From Hippophae tibetana (lineage: Eukaryota > Streptophyta > Magnoliopsida > Rosales > Elaeagnaceae): a stretch of DNA of 64,000 nucleotides. A model generated the notes under the pieces. The model did not search any database and was not told the origin of the DNA. It saw nothing but the letters and a program-made list of their open reading frames with translations. Below are positions 31,698-46,400 of the stretch, piece after piece; position 1 is the stretch's first letter; each line of letters begins with the position of its first letter. The stretch covers positions 110,057,898 through 110,121,897 of the forward strand of contig CM072810.1 of NCBI GenBank assembly GCA_037013495.1, in the 5' to 3' direction. Position numbers and translations under genes: made by a program.

Positions 31698-34433
31698 TTA
31701 GAAATAATTAAAGAATAGATGTTTCTGATTATGCAGATATATAGCTGACATAAACAGTGGGATAAAAATTGCCACAAAAATATACTTTACATTTAGGCGC
31801 CTAGCCTCTTCCATCTGCAATCCCTCATTCTTGGAATTTGTTCTGGATGTACTATCCACCTGATTCAGCAGTGATCGATCCACAGTTAGGAACTTCTGTT
31901 TCACAGTAGAAACTAACTCTACAAATCATCAAATTGAAAGTTTAATGTATAAAAGATTTTCCAATATCTAAAGCTTATTTCAGAAACGTTGCTGTCATAA
32001 CATCAAGCAGTGCTGCTTGTATTTTGCATAATTGAATCACAAAACAATGGCACATGAGAAAAAATGAAAGCAAAGCTGAAGCTGGCATGAACAAGACGAT
32101 TAATACTCATTATATATATTATATCAAACTTTGAAAAATTTATGATTACTTTCTAAACCAAGAACACTTTACAACCATCAATGAAGAGAATGCACATCTT
32201 GCAACTAGCAAAGGTTCACATACTTTTGTAAACTCGGAAGTTTTAACTAAATTACGCGTATAAATAAACTTGAAAGTGCGTTTTCTTTAATGAAATGATA
32301 GCTGTAAAAGAATACCTGCCTGCAAATTTTTAATAAAGGAATCTGTCACTGCTTCCAAGGGAGATTTTACACAAGAATCATTGATGTTCTTAAAAATTGG
32401 ATCCACTTTCATTTTACATTCTGCATCATTGTAAGAGGAACCTTTTTTGGTGGTATTTAACTTCTCAGCCAAAAGATTTTTCTCCTCTGTTAGGATACGC
32501 AACTGCACAAAAATTTCGGCTTAATTAATTATAGACAAGATTCTATTTACCAAAGTAACTTTCATTGGATATTCAAAGGCATGTTTTAATGCAATTTAAG
32601 GAAAAGGCAGGTTAAAGGAATAAAGAAATGAATAGATTATGCGATGTAGTGCATAGTACATACCTGCATCTGTATTCTCTCCCTTTCAATAGCAAGTTGC
32701 ACTACCATATCCATAATTAACTTAGTCCTAACATTAATTTCATCAGTACTGGCAAGTCTCAACTTGTTAGCATGATCCAAAGATGTCTCCATGCATTCCA
32801 TTCTAGCCCTCAGGGAACTTAGTTCTTTAGTAAGTTCTGAGTTGATTTCAGATAATGAAATGCATTGATCCTCGGTAGTTTCAGTCTTGTTTTCAGCTAT
32901 TGTAACCTTTGATTGCAGTTCTTCAATTAAAGTTTCCATATCCCAAATTGCTTTGTACAACATATTCTGCTGTTCTTGATTAGCTTCAGCAGATGCTTTT
33001 GCTTGCTGTAGTAGGACCTCTGCTTCTCTCAATTGCTTCTCAAGAGCACCAACCTTTTTCTCTGCACTACTCACACTTCCTTTCAGAAAATTGAGCTCTT
33101 CAGTCAGTTCCATATTTGATCCAGATATTTCTGCTACCCTAAGTTCTGCACTTTCAGCCCTTGTGTCAGACATATAAATGGTTTCTTTAAGAGAATCAAG
33201 TCGATTCTTTAGGTCCCTAAGTTGGTTATTACGTACTTCGTTTATTGCATTTGCATTTTGAACCTGAAGTTCTGATTCTACTAGCTTCTCCTCAAGAAAC
33301 TTTACCCTTTCTCTCAAAGTAGACAGTTCAGCATTGCTAGCATTATTATCTTGATTTATACCATTGAGCTCTTGTAAAGCAGTAACTTTATTATGAGGCT
33401 CTTCTATACAATTTTGCAGTTTAGATTTCAATTCACTTTCTCGTTGAATCACAGTATTTAAATTAAAATGAACAAGCTGGAGTTTACCCAACAATTCCTT
33501 TGATATCCCTTGGAGAGCTCCGACATAGTTGTCAGCCTCTAAAAACCTTCCCCATACTACTTCTGTCGCTGCTTCCATGTGAAATGCTATCTGCTCCGTA
33601 TAATGTAGCTTTCGTTTTAGCTCTTCTTCATTATGTCTATATTCCATTAGCGCTTTCTCTAGATCTAGCTCTCTTGCAAGTGATTTCTCCAGCATCCTTA
33701 GAATATGCCTCTGTTGTCCAGCCATCTGTAGATTTGATTTGGCATTTATATTTGACAATGGTCCATGCTCTGATATTTCCATGGCAATATCAGTTTTCCC
33801 TGTCAACATTCAAACCTCGGGTAAATAGTAGCACTCTAGAAGTCAATTTTCAATAGATGAGTTCATGTTAGCTCAGAATTATATTGAAAACATTAACTTA
33901 CAGCTATCATGCGCAAACGCTAGTGCAGTTCTCTGCAACTTGGCTGACTGTATGTTCATTTCTGACATTTGATATTGACACTGTTTGAAAGATTCTTCGG
34001 AACCATGCAACTTCTCTTCCATTCTAGAGTGCAATCCATAGTGTCTGCAGAAAGATAACTTTTGCTGGGCATCAATCATTTCTGCTTTGAGAGTATCGAT
34101 GAAGCCCTCTAGTACTCTTACCTCAGAATCCAAAATTCCAGATGAGAGGTTAAATACCAAAGCCTTCTCCACAAAGTCATCTGACATATACTTACTTCCC
34201 ATTGCAATTGCTTCAAGATCATTTTCCTGAGCTAAAAGGTATGTTAAAAGTACATGCAGATTTACTAACTTCTCTGAAAAATAAGCCAAGTCCAAATCTA
34301 CTTTGGTTAACACTTCTATAGAACTCGCTAATTCTAACATTTCGGTCTCTTTTGATGAGCTTCCTTCATGTATGTACATATTGTTAGAATCTGGATTGCC
34401 AATATTAATATCACCAACAACATGATCTTCCAT
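31698..34433 (-). CDS. WIT1: WPP domain-interacting tail-anchored protein (WIT1/WIT2-like)
   Basis: Four coding exons on the minus strand: complement(33902-34433), (32664-33799), (32316-32502) and (31698-31918); total 2,076 nt, 691 aa, all GT..AG. Arabidopsis WIT1 is about 700 aa. Known role of the family: with WIP proteins, WITs hold RanGAP at the nuclear envelope and link the envelope to myosin XI-i. Seen here: an N-terminal block with DLDLAYFSEKLVNLHVLL (known WIT text: ELDLACTSEKLVNLSML), a QQRHILRMLEKSLARELDLEKAL block from about residue 210, long heptad-rich coiled coil to about 600, and a C-terminal hydrophobic segment (about 664-680) with a short tail, i.e. a tail anchor. The start is the first ATG after the 5'-UTR intron acceptor. 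WIT1 and WIT2 cannot be told apart by eye, so the symbol is by closest memory. Confidence 0.9.
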
Positions 34434-36350
34434 TCTGGAGCTCAATTTTGACACCTGGCAACCTGGAGAAAATAGGAAAAAAAGAAATTTCTGAAGAAGC
34501 ACAGTGGACCAAAATAATGATAGTGCAGTTCAGAGTAAGTACACGTAAGATGCCGCCTAAAATACAACAGTACAAGGACCAGTCTATACCAGTATTGTCT
34601 GGCCAAATTGGACCGATAGAAAATGTTTAACAATGCTTGATCTCAGATATCAGCAAGAACTAGACACAATCATGTAATTTTTTTAGCTTCATTCAACATT
34701 ATTGCATCATTGTCCTCAAATCACATGGCTATTGGACCAACCTGAGCAAACTCCATATAGCAAGGCTACCACATTCCACCTTCAGATTGACAGACCATAA
34801 ATGTTTCATTAGTAGCTAATGCCTAGTGCAAATATAAACAGTGATTGATTGTTCCTTGTTATTATGGTAGTTTCCATGTTCTCTACAATTGAACTCCGTT
34901 ATCAGTGGAAAGCTTCACATATATGCATCAATCCATGAAACTTGTGCCATGCTGTACATACTTAGATTACTGTGTAATTGTTCCATCAGAAACTCAACTT
35001 CTAAAATTTGAAGGGAGACACAACAAGCAAGAAAATAACCAGTAAGAATGTTGGCATGCTAGATATTACTCCCATGAGTTCATTGCCTCAGATTTTAAGT
35101 TACCTTGGCCTAGCCCTAGAGTAAGACCTTCTCCCTTAACATATGCCAGAAGAGAATAAGAGAAAAACCAAAAGAAGCGATAAGTTTCAAGCAGATAGAA
35201 ACTGAAGAAAACCGGATAGTTTTGAGGTTCTTTGTGGTTAGCCTCGCTTTGATGAACTCGTGTTTTGAGTCTCTTGACAACATTTGAGTGTGGCAATTGC
35301 AGCATCTATGACTACTCTTCAGTCAGTCTGGTTTCACAGTTCCTTTCCATGTTTTTGCAGTTACATGTTAATTATGTGAGAATAAGATGTGTTCGTAGTT
35401 TCACTTCTTAACCAAAAAACGAAGTTTGTAGTTTCACTGTCACACACTACTCAAGTGCTGAGAAAACCCAATTGCAAACAATTAATTTTATTTCTGGAAG
35501 ATCACAAAACTTTCATCTCATCGTTTTCTATTCACATTGAGAGGTTTTTCAAGATTTTGATTTTTATTCATTTTAAAATTTTGGTTAATCGCAGTTACAC
35601 CGTTTTGATACTATCACAGAGTAACTTGTTACATAGTTTTTTTAATCTGTGAAGATAATGAATGATGTCTTTCTTTCCATAATAATTAACAAATTAATGT
35701 TCAATAATGAAGGTACGGAGTACCCTTAATAGAGACATTGAAACCAAAAGCTACTCTATCAGGCTTCCTTCAAAAACTGAAAGATTCAGAACCCACTCAA
35801 CCCAGGGTAAAAAATGAACACCCAAATTGTACAAACCAGAACAACCAGAGGTCTTCCACTAAAAACTCAACAAAACCCAGCTGAGTTCTCAGCTCAAGCA
35901 AAAATCCAAGTTAGCTATCACAAATCCAACACAGTTCCAGAACTAGAAATTAAAACACAAACACCTAGAAATCAAAGAAAAAACAAAAGACAACCCAAAT
36001 TTCCATCATATAAACAAAAATAGAAACAGGGAAAAAATCAACTTCTGCTATTACAAATCCAACACAGTTCCAGAACTATAAATTAAAACACAAACACCTA
36101 GAAATCAAAGAAAAAACAAAAGACAACCCAAATTTCCATCATATAAACAAAAATAGAAACAGGGAAAAAATCAACTTCTGAGAAAATCATAGCCTGATAA
36201 ACCCTTAAACACATACCTGAAGAAGAAGAAATCTTTCTGGGTCTTCTTCACAACTTGCCAGGAAAAATAGTCCTTCGCCACCTTCCCTTTCGCAACAATT
36301 TACAGTCAGAAGAAGAAAAGACTAAGCATTTTATGAAATGAAAAGTCCAA
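34434..36350 (-). other. 5' UTR and 5'-UTR intron of the WIT1-like gene
   Basis: The coding exon is preceded by an acceptor (TTTCTCCAG or TTGCCAG, about 34447-34465). The matching donor is at 36217-36218 (CTTCTTCAG followed by GTATGTG), leaving a pyrimidine-rich leader exon from 36219 to about 36350. The intron would be about 1.75 kb. It contains a perfect or near-perfect 133-bp tandem duplication and no other feature. Confidence 0.6.
35914..36179. repeat. 133-bp tandem duplication in WIT1 5'-UTR intron
   Basis: Two adjacent copies (35914-36046 and 36047-36179). Both run from CTAT(C/T)ACAAATCCAAC to AAAAAATCAACTTCTG, with two differences seen (C/T and AGAAAT/ATAAAT). This is a very recent duplication. 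Confidence 0.93.
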
Positions 36351-36419
36351 AAGACTAAAAACCAAAGGGCTTGGCGATGATGGGTTTTGGACAACAACTT
36401 TGGTCAAAACGGAGACTTA

Positions 36420-39400
36420 CCAAGGCTTTGCCGTACTGATCAGCCAATTGAACTGTTTGTATGGCTCACGTTCATGCTCACTACATGTAACTCCAATAAT
36501 TGAGATCTCTTCAATTGTATAACCAACAGTCAGCAGTTCGCCAAACCCAATTTAAATTAGGTAATTTATTAGTGAGATGATAAAAATAAATGAAATATTT
36601 ATTTTATTATAATACTAATTATATTTTAATATTATTATTATTAAATAAAATATTTTTCTAAAAATAATAATTTTTATTGTATTAATATAAATAATTTATT
36701 ATTTTAATATAAATAATTTTAATATAATAAGATTAAATTTACATGTTATTTTGAGAAATTATATAAAATTATGTAATACAATGTTAAAAAAAATAAAAAT
36801 ATATGTTAATAATATTAAATGGTATTTAATTTAATATTTAATATTTAATATATTTAAATGATTATAATTTAATTTAAATAATATCTGATTAAATGATATT
36901 TAATCTAAAATAATTAATTTTATTTATTTTAATAATAAAAATATATTAATTAAATATAAAAGTTTAAAAGATATTATTTTTATATTTTATAATTTATAAT
37001 TTTTATTTTTCCTTTTTAAAATTTAAAAGCATGTATTGTTGTAAATAAAGTCATCTTTAAAAAGAAAAAATATATTTATTATAATTTGTGACATTATAAC
37101 AACCTGATGTGATAATTAATTATAACTTAAAAATAAATCTTATTATTTTAATAAATAATTATTTATCACATTAATTATAATTATACTAATATAAATAGTT
37201 GTTTTAAAAAAATAATCTTTAAATTTTTTTATTTTTTTAAAAAAATATTTTATACACTAAAATATTTTTATATATTATAATTATATCTTAATAACAATAC
37301 ACGTATTAATTTTTTTATTGAATATAATTATATAAAATTTATTATATTTATTGAGAATATTATAATACAATCATTTATAATTTATCATAAATTTTATAAT
37401 AAATAGATTTTCTATAATTACATATAATTATAAATAGGATTTGGATTTTCAATTCCTTAACTTTATTTTATTTTTAAGTTTTGAATCCAATTGCTAAAAA
37501 AATATATAGAATTAGAGAATTAATTTATTAAAATATTATTTTTTAGTATTATAAAAAGAAATATCAAAACCGTAGTTTAAAAAAATTATTTTAAGTATAG
37601 GTTATAAATTATGTTATAAATAAATACAGATCATAAATTTGAGCATTTATTTATATTATTATAAATAATTATTATTTAAAAAACTTGATGACAGTAGGAT
37701 ATATACAAACAATTTTCTTTATTTAAAGCTGGTAGATTTTGACTTGGACTACCTAACCAGAGAGTTGTACAAAAATAATTAAAATATATTCAGAAAATAA
37801 TATTTACAACTTCTTAGATTTGTAAGCAAAGTACAGTTCTCTCGTGTACCTTTAAGAAAAAAAGACACTAAAAATTATCTTATTTATATTATTAAGATAA
37901 TTTAATAGTATAATTTTTAAAATATATATATAAATCACTTAATTTTTAAAATTAAAATAATTTAATATTATTTTAAAATTACGTGATTAAAATATTAATT
38001 TATTATTATAAAAATAATTTAAAAAATCAAATTATTTATATTTTCTTTATAAAATACATGTAATCATAATATCTTCATATTATAAATAAAGTTACTTAAA
38101 TAACTAAACTTCTCTACTTTTAATGTAAAAAAAAAAAGGTAAATTACACAAATATTTCATATATTTTATATATTTTATATTTTGATTTTTTTATTATTTT
38201 TTCATAATTCGATCCTCTCTTTTTTACTTTTTATACTTTTAAATTTTAATTTAAAGCTTATCTCAAATTTTGGATTAAAAATTAAAGAATAAATGTATCA
38301 AACAATAAAAAAATAAAAGTAAGTATATTAAAGCATAAAAACTATAAAATAAGGTTACCAAATCAAAATAAAAATTAATAAGGATACAAATATTAGAATA
38401 TAAAAAGTTTAAGAAAATTATAAAAATATAACAACCATAAGATATATAAGTATAAAAATAACATTTCAATAATATTGAATGTGTCTTAATAACCGTAATT
38501 TAATTTAAATATTTTTTAATTGAATTACATCTAAAATAAAATCATATATCAAATATTTTTAATAGTAAAAATATATATTTTATGTTAAGTGCATTTTATG
38601 TAATTTCTCAAATATGTTTTATAAAATTAAAACCAATAACAAAAGTACACATTAACCGAAATAATATGTTTGTCTAAGCAAATAAACATTATTTAGGTAA
38701 AACAATGAAAGATAAAAAATATATATATATTCTCTATCTTAATATTTCTTACTAATTTTTTTCTCCCTTTAAGATAGGATAGCTTAGCTTATAATATAGG
38801 CTACAAAATATTTAAATATATACTTTATTATTTAAAAATACTAAAAATATATGATTTAAAGATATGTATATGAGGAATTTTATGGGATGTAATTAGAATT
38901 TATTTATAAAATATTTGGTGCTATTTACATCTTAAAAGCACTCAAATATATATTGGCTTAGATTGAGGCACAAAATAATATGGTGCTATAAGCACAATTG
39001 TAATATAAACAGTTCCCAAGTCTTTCCAAGAGAAGTATTGTAAGGACATTGGTATAAGGGATGTAGCATTTTATTTTATTTTCTTTTGAAATATAAGTCA
39101 TTCCAGTCATGACCCATGAGCAAGACTTTTAAGTTATTTTAGCAAAAAAATAAATATAAATAAATGAATGAATAAAAGAACTTTATGCCAAGTTACCAAG
39201 TCGAACATAGGTAGTTAACATTTAAGTTTTCTAACTAGCTTTTATGTTTTTATCCTTATATTTTTTTAGCCAAATATTTCCCCTGCTTTTTGATAAATTA
39301 AATATTTCATAAAGTTTATTTTAAGTAGATATAAAAAAATATGAATATAACATACCATTTTATATCTGTATTTATGTTATCTTAGACTACTTACTAATAT

Positions 39401-40314
39401 GGATAGTTTATATTAGGTTAGCTTAAGAATTATCAAAAATTGTGGAACTTGGAAATATGCTTTTTTGTTACTAATTAAAAGGAAGGAAACCTCATCACAT
39501 TATTTAGGTCTACTACCCAATTGTGCATTATAAGTGAAGAACTGTAAGCTAATAAAACTAACAAGCTACAATTGCTAATAAGATGATTAAAGAAGACATT
39601 TTGAAAGAGATTCTCTACGTATTGTGTTATGGCAACTACTAAGATAGTAATAGTTGTAAGGATTTCATACGTTTATATCTCAGTTATAAGGCTTACAGAA
39701 GAGATCTTGCCTTTGTATACACGTGTATAAAGTTCTTGGTCAGCTCGATAAAAAATATATATTAGATTTAATATATATTATTAATTGATTATATTCATTT
39801 CTTAATAATACCATAATTCTTTTTCTTCTTCTCTTCTTGAAATAACCAAGGACATTCAGAAAATAGGATTGTGTACGATTTAAATTTATAATACAAAGTT
39901 ATATATATATATTTCTCATGATCATGAATAATCAAGAAGATCGTTAAAATAAGAATTAAATCATATTCTTATGTGTTTTAAAATTCTTTGTATATGCATG
40001 CAATTCAATTATTACACCTAATTTAGCAATATCTTTGCATGCATGCATATATATTAGGTAAGACAACACAATATTACTATATTTACAAAAAAAGTATAGT
40101 AAAAATCTATTTTATAAAGTAATAAATTTATAATATTCTAATTTCGAAGTTGACAATTAGGTCAATATAAGTTAATTACTTTATAAAATGAATTTATGTA
40201 ACTCTTTTTGTAAAGATAATGAATTTATAATATCTCACTTAATATATAAGAGATTAAATTACATTTTCATTAAAAATAATAATTTTGTATTATACTTCAT
40301 CCTATATATATATA
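36420..40314. other. Very AT-rich intergenic DNA
   Basis: 36420-36540 is the upstream region of the WIT1-like gene and has normal base composition. From 36560 on the sequence is extremely AT-rich, with simple AT repeats and no long open frames. No gene, RNA or element ends could be supported. Confidence 0.6.
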
Positions 40315-40469
40315 TGTATATGTATATATATCCAAAAAATATCCATCAATAATCATATATGTGATCCATAGTCTATTTTTCTATTTTTATATGTATGTAT
40401 GTATATATCCAAAAAAAAATCCATCAATAATTATATATGTGATCTATAGCCTATTTTTTTATTTTTATA
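40315..40469. repeat. ~78-bp direct duplication
   Basis: Two copies (40315-40390 and 40393-40469) containing GTATATATCC, CCATCAATAAT(C/T)ATATATGTGAT and CTATTTTT-TATTTTTATA. Confidence 0.85.
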
Positions 40470-43400
40470 CTAATAAAATAAAAAATTAACCATCTTAATG
40501 ATATAAAATAAATTATTATTATTATGCAAAAGTCAATGAAAATTAAGTTTGATTCACTTACTAGTGTGACTTAGATCTTAGACACTTATATTTCAAATCA
40601 TATTAAATATCATTTGTTAAAAAAAATAAAAATTATATTTTTAGAACATTTTATACCTTTTTTAATCTCTTTATTATTCTTCAATCACATAATTTTGAAT
40701 ATTTAATATTAAATACTACATAGCTTATTATTGCTTGTTGTTTGTGGTTTTTTATTTTATTTTGTTATGTATTATTATTTTTAATTATTTCAATAAAAAT
40801 TATATGTTTGAGTTAAAAAAATGTTTCATTTCATCTTTGGTAAACTACCTTTTATAATTAATTTTTTTATGATAGGATGGATTTCTATAAAATATTAAAT
40901 CTAAACTAATTATATATAACTCTAAACTATATTTTTCATACACCTCTTGTCATATGCTTGTTGTTTATTAATGAATATTTACTGTTATACAATAAGAATA
41001 GTGTATAATTTTAATTATTTAATATATTATTTATCTGAATTTTAAAATATATTTTTTTAATTTTACAATTAATTTAAAATTATCTGAATCCATCCTTTCA
41101 CATTCGTTTCAAAATTTTCCATATCTTCCATATATATAGACGATTTGCGTTTAAGTGGTCAATTTGTTTTTTTAAGTTTTATTGATTTCTTTTATATACC
41201 AATAATATCAAAATACTCTTATAAATAATATTTTATTAGTTTTATTATGTATTAATTTTAATTTTTATAATTTAAATAATTATTTTAATCATACTAAGAG
41301 TAACAATTCGTATAATACATTATTGATCATTTAACGAGTGAGTTAGATTTGATCAATTTATTTATAATTGAATAATATTTGTATTAAATTAATCATTTTT
41401 GCACGACATCATATAATATCTCATATCAATTAAAAATAAATAATTAATATATATTATTTTTAAGTAAAAATTATTTATTAATTTTGATAAAATTATCTAT
41501 TTTATTTATGTAGAATTAATTTTATATAGAATTAATTTTTATTAATTAAAGTTATTATATTTAACTAATTTATTAAATAAAATTATGTAATTCTCGTAAA
41601 TATCTTACTAAATCACTTTTTGTATTCTATTATTCATAAAAAAATATTATTGTATATTTTTATTCTTCATTAAAATAATAAATTATTTATTTATTTATTT
41701 TAAGAGTATTATTAAAAATTATTTTACACACAATTTTTGCATTAAATTAATTTTCACATTGTTATAATAAAAACAATCTATCAAATTTAAATTATCTAAT
41801 TGTGTGCATGCACCGGTAAAAAAAACTAGTATAATATATAAAGTATGGAAAGATAACAAATCAAATAGACGTTTTCGTTATGTTAATTATGATCACGATT
41901 AAATGGATTTATAGAGAGAGAGAGATCAACATTACAGTTCATATAATAGCTCAAAAAGCTTTAGTTCAAGCCTTGGAGGGATTTTTTCTAAGTGCAAGAT
42001 ATTTAAGATTTAATTTATCTGTTAAAGTAGAATCTCTCCCAGGATTCCATAAAATACCCGCACATTCGACGAACACAATATTAAAATAATATTGTAAAAT
42101 TAATATTGCAGGTATGTGAAAGTGATTTCTTTTTCTTTTTCCTAAACAACTGGCGCTCGCTGAAACATATATGAACAAAGCTCAAAGGAAGATAGATTAG
42201 GTGGCAGACTTAAAATTTATACATAAGAGTTGTATTATATATAATAAATATTAATTAATTTTTAATTATTATTAATTATTAATTAAAAAATGTTAAATAT
42301 ATATATATATATCTTATTTTAACAAAAATATGTTTAAATTATTAAATTTTATTGATATATTTAGTGTTAAAAATTGTTAAAATTTTAAATTAATGTATGA
42401 CAATTTTATTTTATACATTTATTTATTTATAATTTTATAAATATTATAACTAAAAATTTACTTATGTAAAAATTGAAGTGAGTCGTTTATATCTACACAT
42501 GTTCGTATGATCTTATATTTTTTTTTATTATTTTAGATTGTACTTTCAATTCATAATTTCATTATTGTTTCTATTATACACTTGTGTATACACATTAAGA
42601 TATATATTTAAGTGAACACGATAAAATTAGACATATATCTAATTAAAAATTAAAAATCTTATTTTGAGATATGTGTTAAATTTATTTCCGACGAATGTGA
42701 TTATCGTTCGATCAAAATCTGATCAATTGAAAAAATAATTAATTTAGTTGGATTTATGTCCGGACTCCGATAAATAGAATTATTGACCGACCAATTCAGA
42801 TTAATTAGATATTTGTCTAATTTAGTTAAAAATGTATGAACTTGACTTCATAGATCCACAAAAATTTTACTAATTAGATAACTTTTGAATTCTAATAGAT
42901 TAAATTGAATAAATATATAATCATAATTAATTAATAAAAATTATTAATATTTTTATTATTTTATGTAAAAAATCAAACGGAAAAAAATCATATATAATTT
43001 TTAATTAATAAGATATCACCGCAACCTCAAGTTCGAAATATAATTTGGGCTACCCATTTTGATGATGATTGCATGCATATATTAGGCTGGTATTGTATTG
43101 TAGTACGAATTTTCCCCTCGAGTATTTTAGTACAAATTATATTTTCTACTTTTGCATAAAAAGTTGCGTTTTATTTAATATATGTACTTTAGATCCAATT
43201 ATAGAGTGTGGATGAATCACATCAAAATGATAAGGGCCATCGCTATAAATTAACATGAATTATAATTTATTTTTATTTTTTTTCCGATGCAAACCACTTT
43301 TATTTTATATAGATATAATATATATCGAGTAATATTGAAATTCATATTAAAAAAGATATATAGATTGTTAGTTTGAATTATTTATTATAAAAATAACAAT

Positions 43401-46400
43401 AAGATAATCTATTTATTTTTATTATAATTTAATAATCATATTATTATTATTAAAAAGTTATATTATTTTAATCTAAATAAATTATAATTAAAGGAATTTA
43501 AAAACAAAAATCATAAAAAATAATCATTTATTTTTACGTGATCAATTTTTTATAATAATAAAAATAAATAAATTCAGAAATAAAATAACATTTTTTAAAA
43601 ATAAATATAAGATTTTATACATTCACCCTTCTTAAAATATATGAATAAGTGTTCTTTGAATACGTTTTTACTTTACGCGCCTTTCTTTTCTTTTTTCTCC
43701 ATTGACGGTTAGCCACTCAGCCACCAAGAAGAGGAAATATAGATACAATGATTGGCTTGGATAAGGTATGAACAACTTTCTTTCTTTCTTTCTTTCTTTT
43801 TCTTTTTCATTTTTTTTTTGGTCAAAGTAGTTGTAAAATTAAAAATGTAGTTGTCAGGTTCAACCCTTTTGGACAAAATTTTAAAAAGCAAAAATTCACA
43901 AGACGCACAAAATATTACTTTAAAAAAATTTCAATTATGCTTTAACCACAAGAAAAGTGTTGCAACGATTTACGAGTATTAATTGAGGATATGATCAGAT
44001 GTCCTCTATGCTCTGAAGATCTTCGTACATGTTGGCCAGACATTATTAATTCTAATAATAAAAAACTATCAAATATCATTCCTTTAACATATTTTTTATA
44101 ATAAAATTGAATAACATTTATTGTTTAAATAAAGTGCTTATTTTGATTCTTTATTTTAAAATAATATTTGATATGATCTGATCTAATCTAATTAAATAAT
44201 AATTATTAAATTTATTACTTTAAATCATAAAAATAAAAACATTTATTTTGTAATATAAAGATGATCACTACTACATCAACTAAGATGCCAGAAACATTAG
44301 TTTTGAGAGGAATGCAAAACTCTACTTAAAAAAACTAGTACATATTGAGAGGAATGCAAAACTAGTACATGTTGAACTATTGGTAAAGACTCCTTCCCAA
44401 GGAGTATCCCAACTAGCTATAGTAGTTTTAAGGGATATTAACGAGGAACTATCTAAGTTTACAATGACTTGAGTTAGATATATAGATATCAAAGGATCTA
44501 AATAGCTAGAGTAGTAGCTTATAAACCTAGTGCAATGTACCTTATATCATGCACTTGAGGATAGTGATCCCAATAGTTTTAACTCTTTTCAAAATTAGAG
44601 TTAGATCCTTTGACGTCTAGTATATATAGTAAATAAGAGTCTCCCATGTTTAAATGATTGTGATTTCGAGTCTAGGTAGAAGTAAATGTATCAAATTAAC
44701 TTATCGAATCTTGGTAATTTAAATTTAAATTAATTTAAAAAAATGAATAAAGAAAGAAAAATTAGGTGAATGATAATAGTAACAAAGTGGTAAAAGAATA
44801 TATAGCACCACTTGCTTGAAACTATGGGATATATATATAGCCGGAAACTTTTATGAATTGATGCATCATAAAAGTTATCAAAGACATAAAGCAGCCTTAC
44901 AGCTAAAAGAGATTGTGATAATTGACATTTTAGCAACAAAAAGAGTAATTTTCACCCAAAAATATTAAGTCTTTAAAGCACTAGTACTACCTTATGTCTA
45001 GTCATAAAATTAGATATACTGAGAGAGTCATAGCCTCATAGGCACGGAGGAGACAGGTTTGGTATAGCAGGTACGTATCTCTTTTATCAAAACAAATATT
45101 TCTTCTATATCTAAAAAGGTCCCATATGAATATGAACGTGACAGACTAACTTTATTAATAGAGAATTATAAAAACATTTTATATTATTTTATAGTAAAAA
45201 TTATATTAAATTTTTATTCTTCTTTAATCGGTTATAATAAATATTATACTAAAATATACTCTTTTATAAGTAGAATATTTTTTTAAAATTACATTAAATA
45301 TTATTTAATAATTTTTTTATTAATTTTATATGATATAATTAATTTTAATTTATTATATATAATAAAAAATTTCAAAAATTTTCATAAAATTTCATAAACA
45401 AACAGTATTGATACAATGATCGTATTAAATTTAAAATAATATAGTTTATCGTATCAAATTTTGATACAATAATTAATAAAATATTGAAATAATTCTATTA
45501 AATTTTATATCAAAATTAATGTTTTAAGGGAGGATTTGAAAATTTTATATTAAAAAGTACGTGCAGATCCCCCATTTTTTTCTTCAAAAGGCATCTTCTT
45601 TTCCTAATAATTAAAAAAAAACAAAGAGTTGAAGAAAAGTGATCCAATAAAAAAAAACTACAAATCTTACCCTAAAAAATAATTTAAAATAAGTACAAAA
45701 GATGAAAAAAAAATGAAAAAGAAAACAATCATTAAACATCGTCTCATGATTCATATCATATGCTGAGCAATGATCTTTGCATGAAATTCACAAAATCTTC
45801 TTGAAAAGATTCATTGTCTCTCAGAACAATTAATTTGAAAAATTAGCCAAAGTGACATTGTTCCTCTTCTGATATTCAAGTTTTTTTCCCATTAAGTTTT
45901 AAATTTAAAAACATGTAGTATTATTTTATTAATGCAACTAGGGGAATTCTACATAACAAATATAAAAGTATATATTTTAGCTCATATAATAAACTATCTA
46001 AATGCAAAAGATAATATAATCTATGCAAAAGACACATTATAGACTATGTGTCGAAAATATTTATATCTAGAGATTATATATTATTCATGATAACATCAAT
46101 ATAATATTCCCATATACAATTGAGAACTTTATTTATGAGAGAAATGTTTATCAGACTTAGTCAAACTAATGAGCTATGCTATTTTTATCCTGTTTTTATA
46201 TATATATATATTTATTTATTTTTACTTAAAAGAAAATTTGTTTTTTGATTTTTAACTATTTTCGCTATAATATAGCCAAAAACAGCCCAATACTTTAACT
46301 TATAATCCAATCTAATTCAATTTATTTGATTTTTACATATGTCAAATTTATCTTACCTATTTATAAATAAATTAAGCTAGTTAACTTATTTCCACTTCCA

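Noticed and set aside
33500..33856. 118-residue + strand frame
   Set aside because: Antisense of WIT1 coding exon 3.
35066..35305. 79-residue minus frame upstream of WIT1
   Set aside because: Lies in the 5'-UTR intron; no domain and no splice signals linking it to the gene.
41966..42178. Possible small protein (VECAGILWNPGRDS...)
   Set aside because: Looks like translation of repeat-derived non-coding sequence; no start context or homology that I recognise.
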